Shown piece by piece: positions 41,685 to 53,470 of a DNA stretch of 64,000 nucleotides. Position 1 is the stretch's first letter, and each line of letters opens with the position of its first letter. The position numbers and the translations under genes were made by a program. Below the pieces are notes generated by a model, which was given only the letters and a program-made list of their open reading frames with translations, had not been told where the DNA came from and searched no databases. Source of the DNA: Euglena gracilis (lineage: Eukaryota > Euglenida > Euglenophyceae > Euglenales); contig CP154954.1 of NCBI GenBank assembly GCA_039621445.1, forward strand, positions 20,446,642 to 20,510,641, read 5' to 3'.

Positions 41685-42256
41685 GCTAGCCACCCCCCCC
41701 GGGGGTCCTTAAGCAAAAGCCTGGTAGGGCACCTTCGACCCCGTGGGGGGGGGGGGAGTCGGGTTTTGGGGTGGGTGGTGCTACGGCACACCCCCAGGGC
41801 ACACCCCGCGGGATATTTTGCCTTGGTTGAGGGGTGTCGTTCAGGGGGGGGGGATGGTAGTCGCTAGCCACCATGGTAGCAAACAATTGGTCGATAAGTG
41901 ACCGCCAAAAATTGCGCCAGACACTGGAAAAAATGGACTAGCTCCCCCGGGGGGGGGGGGGGGGGCCGGGGGTCCCCCCCCACTGAAAAAAAAATTTCCC
42001 TCCGGCGCTGCGCCCCGAGGTGGAAATGAGGTTTTTAAGAGGTTTTGCCTTTTCCCAAAAATGGCCAAAAACGGGCATTTTTGGCCATTTTTGGGGGTCC
42101 CCCAAAAAAACTCCGGCGCTTCGCGCCGGTCACTGGAAAAAAAATTCCACTAGCTAGCCCTGCTAGCAGACCCCCCCCCCCGGGGGTCTGCTAGAAATCC
42201 CACTAGCCAAATTTGGACTAGCTGCAGTCCAGCCCCCCCGGGGGGGCTGTGCCCTA
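41685..42256. mobile_element. Inverted relative of the 24427 MITE, disrupted
   Basis: CCTTAAGCAAAAGCCTG (41706-41722) is the family end. 41870-42240 mirrors the interior of 24440-24770 (TGCTAGCAGACC, GGACTAGCTGCAG, AAAATGGCC). GTAGGGCAC at 41724 and GTGCCCTAC at 42248 form a further inverted pair around the insert. Confidence 0.7.
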
Positions 42257-42699
42257 CCCCCTGCCTGCCCATAGCACTGACCCCGGGGGGTTATATAAAA
42301 ATTGTAGGTATCACCCGAATACGGCCTGTATGCGGGTGACAACCCACGACTTTTCTGTAGCCGTGAACAGAAAAAACCGGCACCTGCCCTCCATTTTGTT
42401 GACATGCTTCACGCAGGCACTCCAAAAGGTGCTGTTCATGATTCAATGCCCTGATAATCGCGAACAAAAACGGTTCCTGTGAAAACAGCATTGTATTGTC
42501 TGGGATTGTGTGTGGGTAACCCGCTGGTCCTGGAAAACGAGATATGGGCTCAAGGCGAAGTGAGTGGGGGGGGGGGGGCACTTTGGGGGGACCCCCCAAA
42601 GAGCCCATTGTGGGGTTTTCCCCCAAAAGCCCCCACAATGCTTGGCACAATGTTTGTAGGGTGTGGGTGGACTGCCGAGAAAATTTTCATTATTTCTGA

Positions 42700-43480
42700 A
42701 AGGGTCTGTCACACAATATATGCCCCTATTGACCCTCTATCGCTCCGCATTTGCCGTTTTGGCCGCCGACATGCCTGGCTTTCGGCTTGTTTTCGTGGCC
42801 CAAACCGGCCATTTGGGGTGTTTGGGGGGGGGGGGGGTTGGTCAAAAAAATCGGTTTTTTTGATAAAGAAATCTCAACAATGAAGCAAAATGAAAGGAAA
42901 TGTCCGGAGTCCAAAAATGAAATGGGATGCAACCACGCTAAAAAAATTCCCAACTATCGATTTGACCTTTTTTTCGCCATTTTGGGTCAAAAATCAAAGG
43001 GGCGTTGTCCCCGTGCCCCCCCCCCTGACCACCCCCCAAGACCCCCCGACCCAGATTTGAGACCTCAAAAATTTTGACGGAAACCCCAAGCAATTTGGCC
43101 CTTTTTCGCGGTTTTGCAAGGCTCGTGCCGACCCCAAATCCCCCGTCACCCCCCGTGACCCCCCCAAACTTGTATGGGAATCCTGGAGGGGGGGGGACCC
43201 TTCCAAAACGGGGGGGGGGGGGGGACCGCCCTCCGACCTCCAGTTTTCGGTCGACGAACTTCTCGCCATTGAGTGCAAAATTTCGGCCATTTTTTTGGGT
43301 CAAAAGAATCGGTTTTCCCGAAATTTATCAAAAATGGTGGGGAATCAAAAGAAATGTCCGGATCCCTAAATTGAAGCCCACTAAATGCCCCATCTAACAG
43401 TATTTTGATTTCCCTGCAACTCCTGCCCAGCCCGAGTTACAGCCATTTTTGGCCCATTTTGGCCATTTTGCCAAAATTTC
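42700..43480. repeat. Degenerate 200-bp repeat family, part 1
   Basis: Recurrent order: ATGAAGCAAAATCAAAGGAAA-like words, GTCCGGAG, AAGCCC...CGCCC, TTTGATTTCCC, CCCGAGTTAC, then CCATTTTGGCC. About two units plus G/C-run insertions. Confidence 0.65.
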
Positions 43481-45830
43481 ATATTGAGCCTCAAGGGGAT
43501 CCTGAAATACACACCCGGCACGAAGCACAGCAAAAAAAAATCCCCCCCCCCCGCAGAGGAGGAAGAGGGGTGGGGGGACCCCCTTCTGAAACTGGGGGCG
43601 CACCACCTTACCCCCCTAGGGATGGGGGGTGACCCCCCCTACCCACCTCATGTCTGCGGAACTTCCCATACAACCCTGACCCCCCCCCCTGCAACCCGGC
43701 CCACCCCAAAAAAAACTTAAAACATCTCCAAATGGTGGCCAATCAAAGGAAATAACTGGGGAGCTAAAAGCACCCCCACACAATCACAATCACAATCACC
43801 CAATCACACCCCCAATCACATCCAAACAGGTGTAAAATCAAATATTTTTGTGTCGACCACCGTAATTGGACTGTGACATCTTGACAGGCTTAATAATTTA
43901 GGTTGACGAGACAAAAATTGGGAAAGCAAAGGAACCCCCCGCATCCCCCCCCCCCCCCCGTCGCAAAACCCCCCGGGCCTGACCCAGCCCAAGCAGGCCG
44001 GCGGCCTGGCACGGGTGCGCAGATGGCCCTGCAAGTCTATGGCGGGTGATAAAGCGTCTTCGAGGCATTATTTTAGGTCCCCAGTGATTTCTCTTCATCC
44101 TGAAACAAAAGTCATGACATCCATTTGGCTAACACCGGCTCCTTCAAACCCCAATTCGCCAATTGGGGGAGGGGACAATCGGGGGGGGGGGGGGCAAATA
44201 GGGTATATGAGGGATACTTACCAGTTTTTTTTTGCACAAATAATCTCAAAAATTGCCAAATATCCCCAGATTGTGATTTGTTCTGCGTCTCAATAGTCAG
44301 AAAAAGCACCAAAAACACAAAAATGAGATGGCAGACCACACAAAAGAGCATTTTTGCACTCCTCCCAAAACGGAGGATATTATCCTCTAATCCACCAATT
44401 TAATTTTTCTGGAGAAAGCCCGCCAGGCCTGAAATGTTGTAAAGAACCTTCATTTGGGATGGTTTTTTCACCCATCGAACGAAATATCTCCAAGGCAGGT
44501 ATTCTGAGCAACCCTTTTTTCCAGCCTGCCACTTTTGCAAGATGATTCACCTTTTGCGAGAACTATGTCCGACACACCGGTTCGGGTGTGAAGCTGGCAC
44601 CTGTGACCGGTGCCTGGGTTCGGGCTGCCCATGCTCCCCGCGTCCCCCCTCCCATCGTGGCTGAGCGAAGGGGGCCCCCCGATTTCAGGCTGAAATCCGG
44701 GTCAGCCACAGACATTCATTTAGCGTGGTTCACAAAGGCCCGGGGTGTGCCTGGGGGCGACCGCGGCGCCTTAACCTCCTCCTAACTCTTGGCCCAAACA
44801 CATACCTTGACATAGAAAACCGGTCGTAAACTGGGACGTGGGGGGACACGGGGGGGGGGGGGGGGCACGAGGAGATAACCCCACCGTCGGGCCAGGCCAC
44901 CGGTCCGAGCCGGGCCACTGCATTGGTTTAAAAGAATTTTTTCTCAGGGGAGAGGCAAGACCAAAAAAAACTTTTCGTAGGACGACACATGCGAAAGACA
45001 AAAATTGAGATCGCTCATGTGTGGTCACGCTTCATGTGTTGGTCACAGGGGGGGGGGGGGAAGCTTACGAGGGGGCGTGGGGGGGTGGTCACGGGGGTGC
45101 ACACCTGTCATCGCAAGAAAGGTTCCCATTGCACGAAATTTAACAAAAAAATGAGAAACCCGCCCTCTCAAAGTGTCACCCACCCCAAAGTGGCAAAATT
45201 TTTTGGCAAGGCCTGGTTTGCTCCCCTCAAAGCGGCCATTTTTTAATAAGCGCCTTTGGCGCTGAAGGCAAAATTTTGATCCCCCCCCTGTGCCCCCCCC
45301 CCCCCCCGTGACCTGGCCCACCCCCGATCTATTGTGCCAATATGGGGATGTCAACCACCATTTTGGCCAATTTTCCTTTGGCAATTGGGGTGGATTGGAC
45401 ACGGGGGGGAGCTCAGCCCCCCTGGCAGGGTTCGATATAAGGACAGGTGGGGGGGGGGGTGGTCCGGACCCCCCCTGCGGGCCAGGAGGGGGGGGGGGTG
45501 GGGGGGACACCCCCCACCTAAACCATGTACGCCCTCCTTATATCAAACCCTGCCCCCTGCTCACTGGGGGAAGTGAACTCCACAGGGGGGGGACAGGGTT
45601 GGATGGGAAGCTCCGCAGACATGAGGGAGGTGGTAGGGGGTCCCCACCACCCCCCCCCTCCTAGGGGGGGAGGTGGTAGGGGGTCGCTGAGCTCTTATCT
45701 CTTCAAAGTAAGAGCGAAGCTCACCCCTGGGGAAAAGGGGGGTCCAACCCCCCCTCCCCCCGCCCCCCTCGGGAACCGGCGGATTATCACCATGTTCCCG
45801 GCTCCGTTGGCGGATTTTTTTTTCAGTCGC
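43481..45830. other. G/C-run repeat DNA, no gene
   Basis: Many C8-C17 and G8-G14 runs (for example 43947-43959, 44178-44191, 45283-45307, 45485-45507). 44680-44815 is a decayed relative of the hairpins at 17185 and 18681. No recognisable coding. Confidence 0.6.
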
Positions 45831-46830
45831 GAGCGACTGGATTTCAAGTTTCCGAATCACCTCCGTTTGACCCCAAACTCCCCGCCAGGCCCGAGTTATT
45901 CAAGCGCGAAGGGGTCCAAACTGGGTAGGATTGGCCCGCCCGCCCCCTCTTCCGACTCTGCCATTTTGCCGGAGTCCAAAAAACGGTCAAAAAATCAATT
46001 TTTCGAAAATACCTCGAGAAAACGTACATTATTTCGGAAGTGTCCCACTGACAAAATGTACCCCTGGAGGCCCAACCCCCCCATTCACCGTTTTGGCCGC
46101 CGACACACCTGGCCCGTGTTCCGGTGCACTTTTGCGGCCCAAAACGGCCATTTTTGGGGCCGTTTTTGGGCCAAAAAAAAACGATTTTCCCAAAATATCT
46201 CGACAATGAAGCAAAATCAAAGAAAATGTCCGGAGAGCTAAAACGAAGCCCTTGGAATGCCCTATCCAACCATGGTTTACTTTCCCCCCAACTCTGCGTG
46301 TAGCCCGAGTTACGACCATTTTTCGGCCAATTTCTGGGGCCATTTTGGGCCGTTTTCGGGGTCAACAATTCGATGTTTCCAAAATATCTCGGAAATGAAG
46401 CAAAATCAAAGGAAATGCCCAAACTAAGCGAATACTCAAGCCCTTGAAACGCCCTGGCTAACGGTATTTTGATTTCCCCGCAACTCCCCGCCTAGCCCGA
46501 AATATGGCCGATTTACGGCCCAAAACAGTGCGACAGGTTTGCGCCTTAGCCATTTTCGGCCCTGTTTTGGGTCAAAAAAAAAATTAATTTTTCTGAAATT
46601 TCTCAAAAATGGTGGGGAATCAAAGGAAATGTCTGGAGACCTAAATTTAAGCCCTTGGAACGCCCCACCCAACAGTACCCTGATTTCCCCGCAATTCCCA
46701 GTCTTGCCCGAGTTACGGTCATCTTACGGCCAATTTTGGCCATTTTGTACAGTTTTTGGCTTGCTTTGACTTTGCCGTTTTCGGGCATTTTTGGGTCAAA
46801 AAGTCGAAAAAAAAAATCGAAAAAAATTAC
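45831..46830. repeat. Degenerate 200-bp repeat family, part 2
   Basis: At least four successive units, starting near 45850, 46090, 46340 and 46570, each with AAAATATCTCGAAAATGAAG-like and CCCGAGTTACGGCC words in fixed order. Identity between units looks moderate. Confidence 0.7.
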
Positions 46831-47500
46831 CCAAAACCAATGTTTTCGGGCCTCCCGTACTCAGTAAAACTTTTTTTGAGCCTAAAATGAGCGTTTTTTT
46901 GACCCGCCAGCGCCCCGTTTTGGGCCCGAAACCAATGGATTTCGGGTCAAAAACAGGTCGAAAAAATCGAAAAAAAATCAAAAAAATTGGCCCAAAACTA
47001 TGTTTTTTGGCCTCCCGGACCCAGAAAAACTGTTTTTGAGCCGAAAATGAGCGTTTTTCGACCCGCCAGCGCCCTGTTTTTGGCCCTAAACCAATGGTGT
47101 TTGGGTCAAAAACTGGTTTTATTTATTATTTATTATTCATTTCTTATTTATTATTTTTTTCTTCGAAAAATTGAAGGAAAAAATAAATGTAAATCTGCGA
47201 AATTTGCAGTCCTAGTCTTTTCTAACGTCCATTATTGCGCAGCTCCTATTAAGAGCTCAGCACTGTTCAAAACCTGGTCCCCCACCCCCACCCCCTAGTT
47301 TCGGAAGGGGGTCCCCCCACCCCCATTGGAGAGTGAGCCATTTGTGCCCCAGGGCACCTCAAACACATCGAACCACCTTTAGGACGGGGGATATGGGGGT
47401 CAGTACAAACTTGCCAGACAGCCATACAGGGCCAAATTGCCAAAGCTTTCCTTTTGACTTTGGGTTTCCTTTTCCTTTGGATTTTGGGGGGTTTCAAATC
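46831..47500. other. Tandem pair of about 180 bp, no gene
   Basis: 46790-46925 and 46926-47060 share CGAAAAAAATC, GGCCTCCCG, GAGCGTTTTT and ACCCGCCAGCGCCC, so this is a two-copy tandem repeat. The rest is AT-rich. Confidence 0.65.
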
Positions 47501-47660
47501 CGGGTCACGGGGTGGTCACGGGGGGTCACGGGGGGGGTCATGGGGGGTCACCCATTGCGAACACTTTCTGAGTCTATTTTTTTCGGTATTTTTTTGTTCC
47601 ATCCATGTGGACAAGGAAGCCAACAGCGTCACGGGGGGGTCATGGGGACGACACCCCCAT
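47500..47660. repeat. GGTCACGGGG repeats
   Basis: Several GGTCACGGGG or GGTCATGGGG units in a row. Similar units occur at 51230-51290 and 51540-51580. Confidence 0.8.
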
Positions 47661-49161
47661 TTAAGCACATACCCCCCCTGAATGACCCCCCTCTTGTCCT
47701 GGCTAGGACCCTGGAGGGTTTTTTTGGCCCATGAGAATTTTAATAAACATAGAGGGATAGTAGAGGTAGAGGTGACATCTACCTCTACCTCATTGCAGCT
47801 GCATGGGGGGATCTACAGAAATGTATGTATGATGCCTCCCAAAAAACTGCTTTCTGATGTGTCTCGGGGGAGCTTGTTTGTGGGGGTTTTTCCGTGCGTC
47901 CCCCTCCCAGGGGGAGAATGTCATTCATGTGGGGTCCAAGTTTTAAAGGAAATGCATTGGACCGCCCACGGGTGGCTGAAAAAATTTCTGATCCGGGAGG
48001 GGGTCGTATCCGCATGAAGTGCTGGGGAGATTTTTAGCCTTTTCGGGATTTTATTTTCTGTCGTTATGGGTTGGCAAGACCCCCCTACGGCACGACCGCC
48101 CTCCTGGAAAGTTCTCATCAGCCGCGTTGACCCTCCCCATTTGCCACCCCCCACTTGGCGAAATGAACATCTCAAAAATATTTTGCCTTTTTTTGATATA
48201 ATTTTCATCCCTTTCCCGTATTTTTGTCAGGGTTGGATAGAGGCAGAGGGATAATAGATGCAAACCCTGGGGGGGGGGGATAATCAGGTCCGCCACCAAG
48301 CTGTTCCAGCTGAGGAAGGGGGGCGACTTCCACCATATGGCGCCAAGAGCCAAGAATCACATCACATCTTCTCTCCCCAAAATTTAGGGGGAAGAATAAT
48401 CAACCAATCTTTCCAATTCTGGGCCAAAAATGGGGGGATATTCGACCAGGGAAAACGTATGGTGATGTGCAGCAAGGTTCCCCAAACTTCCACAAAAAAT
48501 ATGCAACAAATGAGCATACTATTGCGCCGAAGGGCAATGGACCCGCAGGTGGTTGACCAGCTGAGGACATATTGCAAAATAGAAATCTGTGAGGGGGCAA
48601 AAAAATATCCCATGTGCATTGCCCATGTTTTGAAAGAAAAAAAATGCTTTTAGTGTTGGGGGTGACAACAAAAGACAAACTTGGTGGTTTTTTTCAAAAA
48701 ATTATTTGAAAAAAAATACAAAAAAATAATAATAAAAATGGAAGTTTCATTGAAAAACTCGCTACAAAACACCGAAATCAAACTTCGAATCCAACTGACT
48801 TCAAAACTGCCACATCCATCATTTTTTTTTGTGGAAGGAAGTTTTTGGCAGAAATGACCCAGAAGATGCCAAAGATGATTGAAATGTGCATTCAAAATTT
48901 GTGCAAAATTGAAGGGAAAAAAACAAGCATCCAAACAAACAATGTTAATTATATTATTTTTTATGTTTATTTAATGGACCATTCATCATGGGGGAGCACA
49001 CGGCTGGCCGATGGCCAACAGACGGAAGCTAGGTGAGGTTGATGAGCTGATGTTGATTAGCTAATGCCTAATTTGGCGTTCGAGTTCCAAATTTTGAGTG
49101 GTAAATTCCTAATTTAGTATAAATTGGGTGGCAAATGCCTAATTTCATGTACAAATTCCTA
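47661..49161. other. No confident gene
   Basis: 47762-47796 is a GAGGTA/TACCTC inverted tract. A plus-strand frame at 48440-48653 (MQQMSILLRRRAMDPQ, LRTYCKIEICEGAKKYPMC) has protein-like composition but no acceptor or family that I recognise. Confidence 0.35.
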
Positions 49162-49260
49162 TTTTTGAGTGGCAAATGCCCAGTTTGGTGCAATTCCATG
49201 CGCGAGTTCGTTTTTGAGTGGCAAATGCCCAGTTTGGTGCAATTCCATGCGCGAGTTCGT
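49162..49260. repeat. 49-bp perfect tandem duplication
   Basis: TTTTTGAGTGGCAAATGCCC... to GCGCGAGTTCG occurs twice in a row without mismatch, inside looser CCTAATTT-type repeats (49060-49340). Confidence 0.95.
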
Positions 49261-49769
49261 TGCAGACACCTAATATTTTGATTGGTTAATGCCCAATTTT
49301 GTTCCTAATTCTGAGTGGGAAGTGCAAATGTGCAAACTGCTAATTTCAAGTGCAACTATTTTGGTGTCCTAACTCCAATGTTGGTACCCAACTGTACAAA
49401 ACCCTCCATTTTCTTATTTTGCTTTCAAATTTTATACTGGAGGACCACTTTGGGCAATTTTGGTCATTTTATGCTTTTGACGTCAAAATTGAGCCATCTT
49501 CAACCATTATGGTCCGTTTTGAGGCCATTTTACCCGTTCATGGCGGGACAGCAGTTGTACATTGTGTGCCTTCTCTGACAACTGCACTTTTTGGGGTGGA
49601 AAATCGCTCAACATTACCATTAAATGACCAAAAATTGGCCAAAAAAAATCCAAAGTTGGCAACATGGACAAAAAATGGCTTGGAAATACCCAAGAATGGC
49701 CGAAAAAGGCCAAACATATGGACACCACCAACGATGTATATGAACTTCATGGAGGCTAGGTAGTCCATT

Positions 49770-50035
49770 TCGGGACTCTGGACCCCCTCCCCCCTCCCCC
49801 TTGTTCAGTTCACTTCGGAAATGAACAGGGGGGGGGGGGGTCCCGAGACTACCTCATTTCTGGAGGGAAAAAAAAACTGAAAACCGGAACGACAGCCGCA
49901 CACCGATCAAGGTACTTTTTAAAAAAAAATTGGCGCCTTCGGCGCCGGACCCCCCCCCCCCCCTCCATTTCCAGTTCAGTTCGGAAGTGAACGGGGGGGG
50001 GGGGTCCCAGCTCCCCCCCTTCACCACGTTATCTG
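49770..50035. mobile_element. GTTCACTTCGGAAGTGAAC element
   Basis: Two GTTCAGTTC...GGAA-TGAAC words with long G- or C-runs surround GGCGCCTTCGGCGCCGG. An opposite-strand relative is at 53860-54045, where GGATCTCGGGACCCC and AAGTGAACTGAAC recur. Confidence 0.6.
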
Positions 50036-51239
50036 GGACACAAATGGATAATGTTATCTGGTTTTGACGATTCAGAGATCGTTCTGGTTGATGAACGTGC
50101 AATATTGTTCACCCAAAAGGCCTGTTTCAGACCTTTCTGTTTTGTAAAATCCAACAAAAGAAAATTTCTGTTTTCTAGGGTTTCTTATTCTAAAAGATGT
50201 GGTCCGGGTGGGGTTCAGCCCGCCAAGAGGCGGTGTTAATACAACCAATTTACCTTTAAAATATTTATGCATCTGCACCTCACAACCCAACAGCAAATAA
50301 AGAGTTCGTAGACGTCTGGTCTGCTCCTTGAAGTCTTTTCCATCCACCCAGAAAAAGGTCACCAGTCTCACGCAGAAGTGTCCACCGGGGCCCAACGAAA
50401 ATGTCTATGGGGTTCTAAATTTTTCGTCCATTGGTGACCAATAATTGTGTCCGGGGGAGGGGGGTTCTTGGGAACGAGGGACAACAAAATTTGTCCAGAA
50501 GGGATCTTCATTTTGTCCGAAATTCCCTACTCAGGTGTCCGCTGAAAAGTCAACATGTCCAATTCAGATCGGGGGTCCCAGCCCCACCCCCCTGTGTACC
50601 TGGCTCCCTCTTGCATGGGCTGCGGTCCGATACTCCCAGGTATTCTAATTTGTCCCGACACAATTTGTCAGATTTCTTGTCTTTTTGGACATTTAGTGAG
50701 GTGTGGCAAATTTTGTAAAGCAAAACATGGTTCGGAGCGGTGCAGGAGGATCACTCTGAACTAAAATCCGGGGCCTTGGAATGTGTATACGGATGTGCTA
50801 GGGGTGTGCACAGAGCTTTTTGGGAGGTATTTGGTTGGATAGAAGAATGGGCAAAACCATTCTTCACCATTTGGTATGGCTTCGAAAGAAATTTTTTTTT
50901 GAGAAACAAAATAATTTCAACATAATCGCAATCTCCGTTTTTCGGAAAGCATTTGAGGTCAGAGGTTTGAGAAAAGGAAAGGTGCATTTCCAATGTTTTC
51001 AATTCGCGTATTTTTTTAAAAAAGGATTTAGGCAGCTTTTTTTCACCAAACTTACAACAAGGCAATTTGGAACCACCCAGGAGAGAGCAGGACAAAATAT
51101 TTGTCCTTCCTTTTGTTGCAGTTCTTCTTGTCAGGTTCAATGGGGAGAAAAACGGCCCGGTGCTCTCGCTGGTCATATGCTGGAGATGTGGCACCAAGAT
51201 GTGGCACCAAACTCGCAACTGATTGGTGCAGGTCACGGG
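50036..51239. other. No supported gene
   Basis: Unique-looking sequence. Frames of 95-163 codons have no recognised domain. 51185-51220 repeats GATGTGGCACCAA, also seen at 54190-54230 and 53800-53845. Confidence 0.4.
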
Positions 51240-51600
51240 GAGGGGGGGTCGGTCACGGGGGGGTCACGGGGGGGGGGGGGGCGGGACACGGGGGGAACAC
51301 CACATTTTTAGTGGCAAAATTAGGAATCACCGAGCCGGAATTTTTGGGAAAAATTCCACAAATTAGGAATCCCCACACCTGAAATTAGGATTTTGACACC
51401 AAATTAGGAATTACCAAGCCCAAATTCGAAAAATTTACGCCTTAAAATTAGGAATCTGCCTGAGAATTTTCTTGAATTAGGCATCACCGGCCAAAAAAAT
51501 TTCCCTACAAAATTTCGCCAAAAAAGATCCTTGTTCGGGTCAACGGGGGGTCACGGGGAGGGGTCACGGGTCATGGGGGGAACACCCCCATTGGGGGGAC
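51240..51600 (-). repeat. CCTAATTTGG/GTTCCCCCGTGACC repeat, inverted copy
   Basis: Complement of the 16605-16905 family: AAATTAGGAATC lines between GTCACGGGG...GGGAACACC ends, both in the same direction. Confidence 0.75.
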
Positions 51601-51820
51601 GGGAATAGCTCACTGTCAGGCCACCTCCCCCCCCCCAATTGACTATGGGACCTCTCCACGGGACCCTCCTTTTGGTCAATTTGGGGGGGGGGGTTCAATT
51701 AGGGGGGGTGCAGGGATCCTCACACGTCCGTGCTGGCCGAGGCCAAAATGTATCCGTGATTTTCCGTGATTTTCCGTGATTTTCTGTGATTTTCCATGAA
51801 TTTCCTGTTTCCGGAAAAGG

Positions 51821-52071
51821 TCAAAAGTCACATTCCATTCTGCACCGGAGCCATATTTGGGCAGTTGTGGCAGCAGATTGTTTCTCCATATTATAGTCCT
51901 GGAGATCCTCCAGGGCCTCGACAACAGCTGAAGCCAATTCCAAGTGCTCAACCCCCAAGTTAGGCCTTTTGCAATCCAACTGAACGCATGCTACAACGTA
52001 CATCTTCCCTTGCATACCCAACAAAATGTTTATGGTCGCATGCCCAGAACTGTGAGTCCATCCATCAATTC
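51821..52071 (-). pseudogene. hAT-type transposase piece (DUF659-like)
   Basis: After a CACTTTTAG acceptor the frame reads GIDGWTHSSGHATINILLG, KMYVVACVQLD, then LGVEHLELASAVVEALEDL. 'DGWt...g...iN.l.....g.ma....d' and a following helix with Glu match the DUF659 segment of hAT-type transposases. It ends in a stop at 51821. The downstream catalytic part is absent. Confidence 0.65.
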
Positions 52072-52139
52072 CTAAAAGTGAAAATGAAAAGGGTACAGGA
52101 GGGAAAAAACAACCTTTTGTCCTTGAATTTTTTTATTGA

Positions 52140-52536
52140 TTGCCCCTAAATGGGTTGCCAAAACCCTGTCAGCGGACCAATATAGCGATTGACCCTTCTG
52201 GATGCAGCCTGGGCAGAAAGGTGGAAAATCATTTTCTGAATAAGCAAAAACCCACCCGTCCTCAATTTGTGTGTATTTTTGGAGAACACCTCTGTTGCTT
52301 TTGTGGTCCAATTTTGTGACCGGGAGACCAGAATGGAGGAAAGCGTGTGATTGTCTGAATGAGGTTTTGCTAGATCTGTTTGGAAAGGCAGAGAATGTGC
52401 AAAACATCCCATCAAAATGCATCTGCACAAACAAAGCACATTCAAAAAAGACCCAAAAATTTTTTCCGAACCCTCCGCCGCATCCGTGAATTTCCGTGAT
52501 TTTGCGTGATTTCCGTGAAAATGGCCTTCTGCCCAT
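52140..52536 (-). pseudogene. hAT-type N-terminal piece
   Basis: One frame reads FRQSHAFLHSGLPVTKLDHK, SNRGVLQKYTQIEDG, then WVFAYSENDFPPFCPGC. 'aFl.sGLP...ve...f...l..y' is typical of the region before DUF659 in hAT proteins. No BED zinc finger is seen upstream. Confidence 0.5.
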
Positions 52537-52595
52537 TTCCGTGATCCTCCGTGAATTTCCGTGAATTTCCTTTTCAGGACGTGTGAGGATCCCTG

Positions 52596-52683
52596 GGGGG
52601 TGCCGTCAATTAGGGGGAGGTGCCGTCGATTAGGGGGGGGGGGTACCGTCAATTAGGGGGGTACCTTCAATTGGGGGAAGCAA
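52596..52683. repeat. CAATTAGGGGG repeats
   Basis: GTCAATTAGGG or GTCGATTAGGG units with G4-G10 runs, the same family as 21022-21262. The hAT element is inserted inside this repeat. Confidence 0.8.
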
Positions 52684-52747
52684 TGTCCTAACCTTAACCC
52701 TAACCCTAACCCTAACCCAAGCCCTAACCCTAACCCTAACCCTAACC
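52684..52747. repeat. Interstitial telomeric (CCCTAA)n tract
   Basis: About ten CCCTAA units with one CCCAAG break. TTAGGG-type telomere repeat embedded far from any chromosome end visible here. Confidence 0.92.
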
Positions 52748-53259
52748 GGCATTCTGCAAGCCCGGCAGCCTTGCGCGAGGAATAAAAGATAGAGCCATTT
52801 GCTTCATCTTTGGTGCCATGGCTGTGAAGCATGCAGGTTGGATGCCCCCGGGCAGTCAATTAGGGGGGGGGGGTTTCCCCGGGGTGTTTGGTCAAATAGG
52901 GGGGGGAGGGTTCAATTAGGGGGGGGGTAGCACTTTTTATAAAGAACTTCCAAAAAAAAAGTGCTCAAAAATTGACGTTTTTGGGACGTTTTCAAAAATC
53001 ACTTTTTGGCAAATGTGATTAAAATTGACCATTTTTTGCGAACATCCAAAAAAGTTGCCAAAAATGACCCCTTTTGGGTTGCCCGAGGGTCGGGTATGGG
53101 AATAGCTCGGGGGGGGGGGACCTAGGTCCCCCCCCCCCCGAGTTGTTGTTCCCTCCCCCCCATACCGTTCCCATTCGGCCGTAAAGGGTCCCGGGGACGG
53201 GAATAGCTCGGGAGGGGGAGGGGGGGGATTGGTATTCACGGGGCCCCGCGCCCCCCCCC
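52748..53259. other. G/C-run repeats, no gene
   Basis: 52855-52930 returns to CAATTAGGGGG. 53105-53230 has paired GGGAATAGCTCGGG words around a G-run/C-run palindrome with CCTAGG centre. Confidence 0.65.
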
Positions 53260-53470
53260 AAGTGGAGGTTAAGCAGTACGGGGGGGGGGGGGGGTTGCTC
53301 CTTTTCCTCTCAAAATGGTCATTTTGAGGTTGAATGGTTCGTGGAATTTTATCAAAATTTCCGAAAAAATGTCATTTTTGGCCATTTTTGGCCAAAAAAA
53401 AGTGCCCTTGTGGTGACCTTCACCGGTGAAATTCACTGTTGGTTAGGCAGAGGGGGACACCGGAGGGGCA
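53260..53470. mobile_element. Fragment of GTGAACTTCACC foldback family
   Basis: Contains CTCTCAAAATGGTCATTTTG, ATGTCATTTTTGGCC and TTCACCGGTGAAATTCAC in family order, truncated at both ends. Confidence 0.7.

Larger units (their letters stand above)
51711..52595 (-). mobile_element. 885-bp hAT-like transposon with 19-bp TIRs
   Basis: Ends CAGGGATCCTCACACGTCC and its exact reverse complement. Left flank GGGGGGTG (51703-51710) and right flank GGGGGTG (52596-52602) fit an 8-bp target duplication with one G lost in the run. Subterminal CCGTGATTTT repeats lie at 51752-51800, and related words at 52484-52570. The inside encodes hAT-type protein pieces on the reverse strand. At under 0.9 kb it lacks the hAT catalytic DDE and dimerisation regions, so it is an internally deleted element. 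Confidence 0.9.

Noticed and set aside
43394-46422. Several frames of 90-240 codons
   Set aside because: All cross G/C runs or the degenerate 200-bp repeat and shift phase between units.
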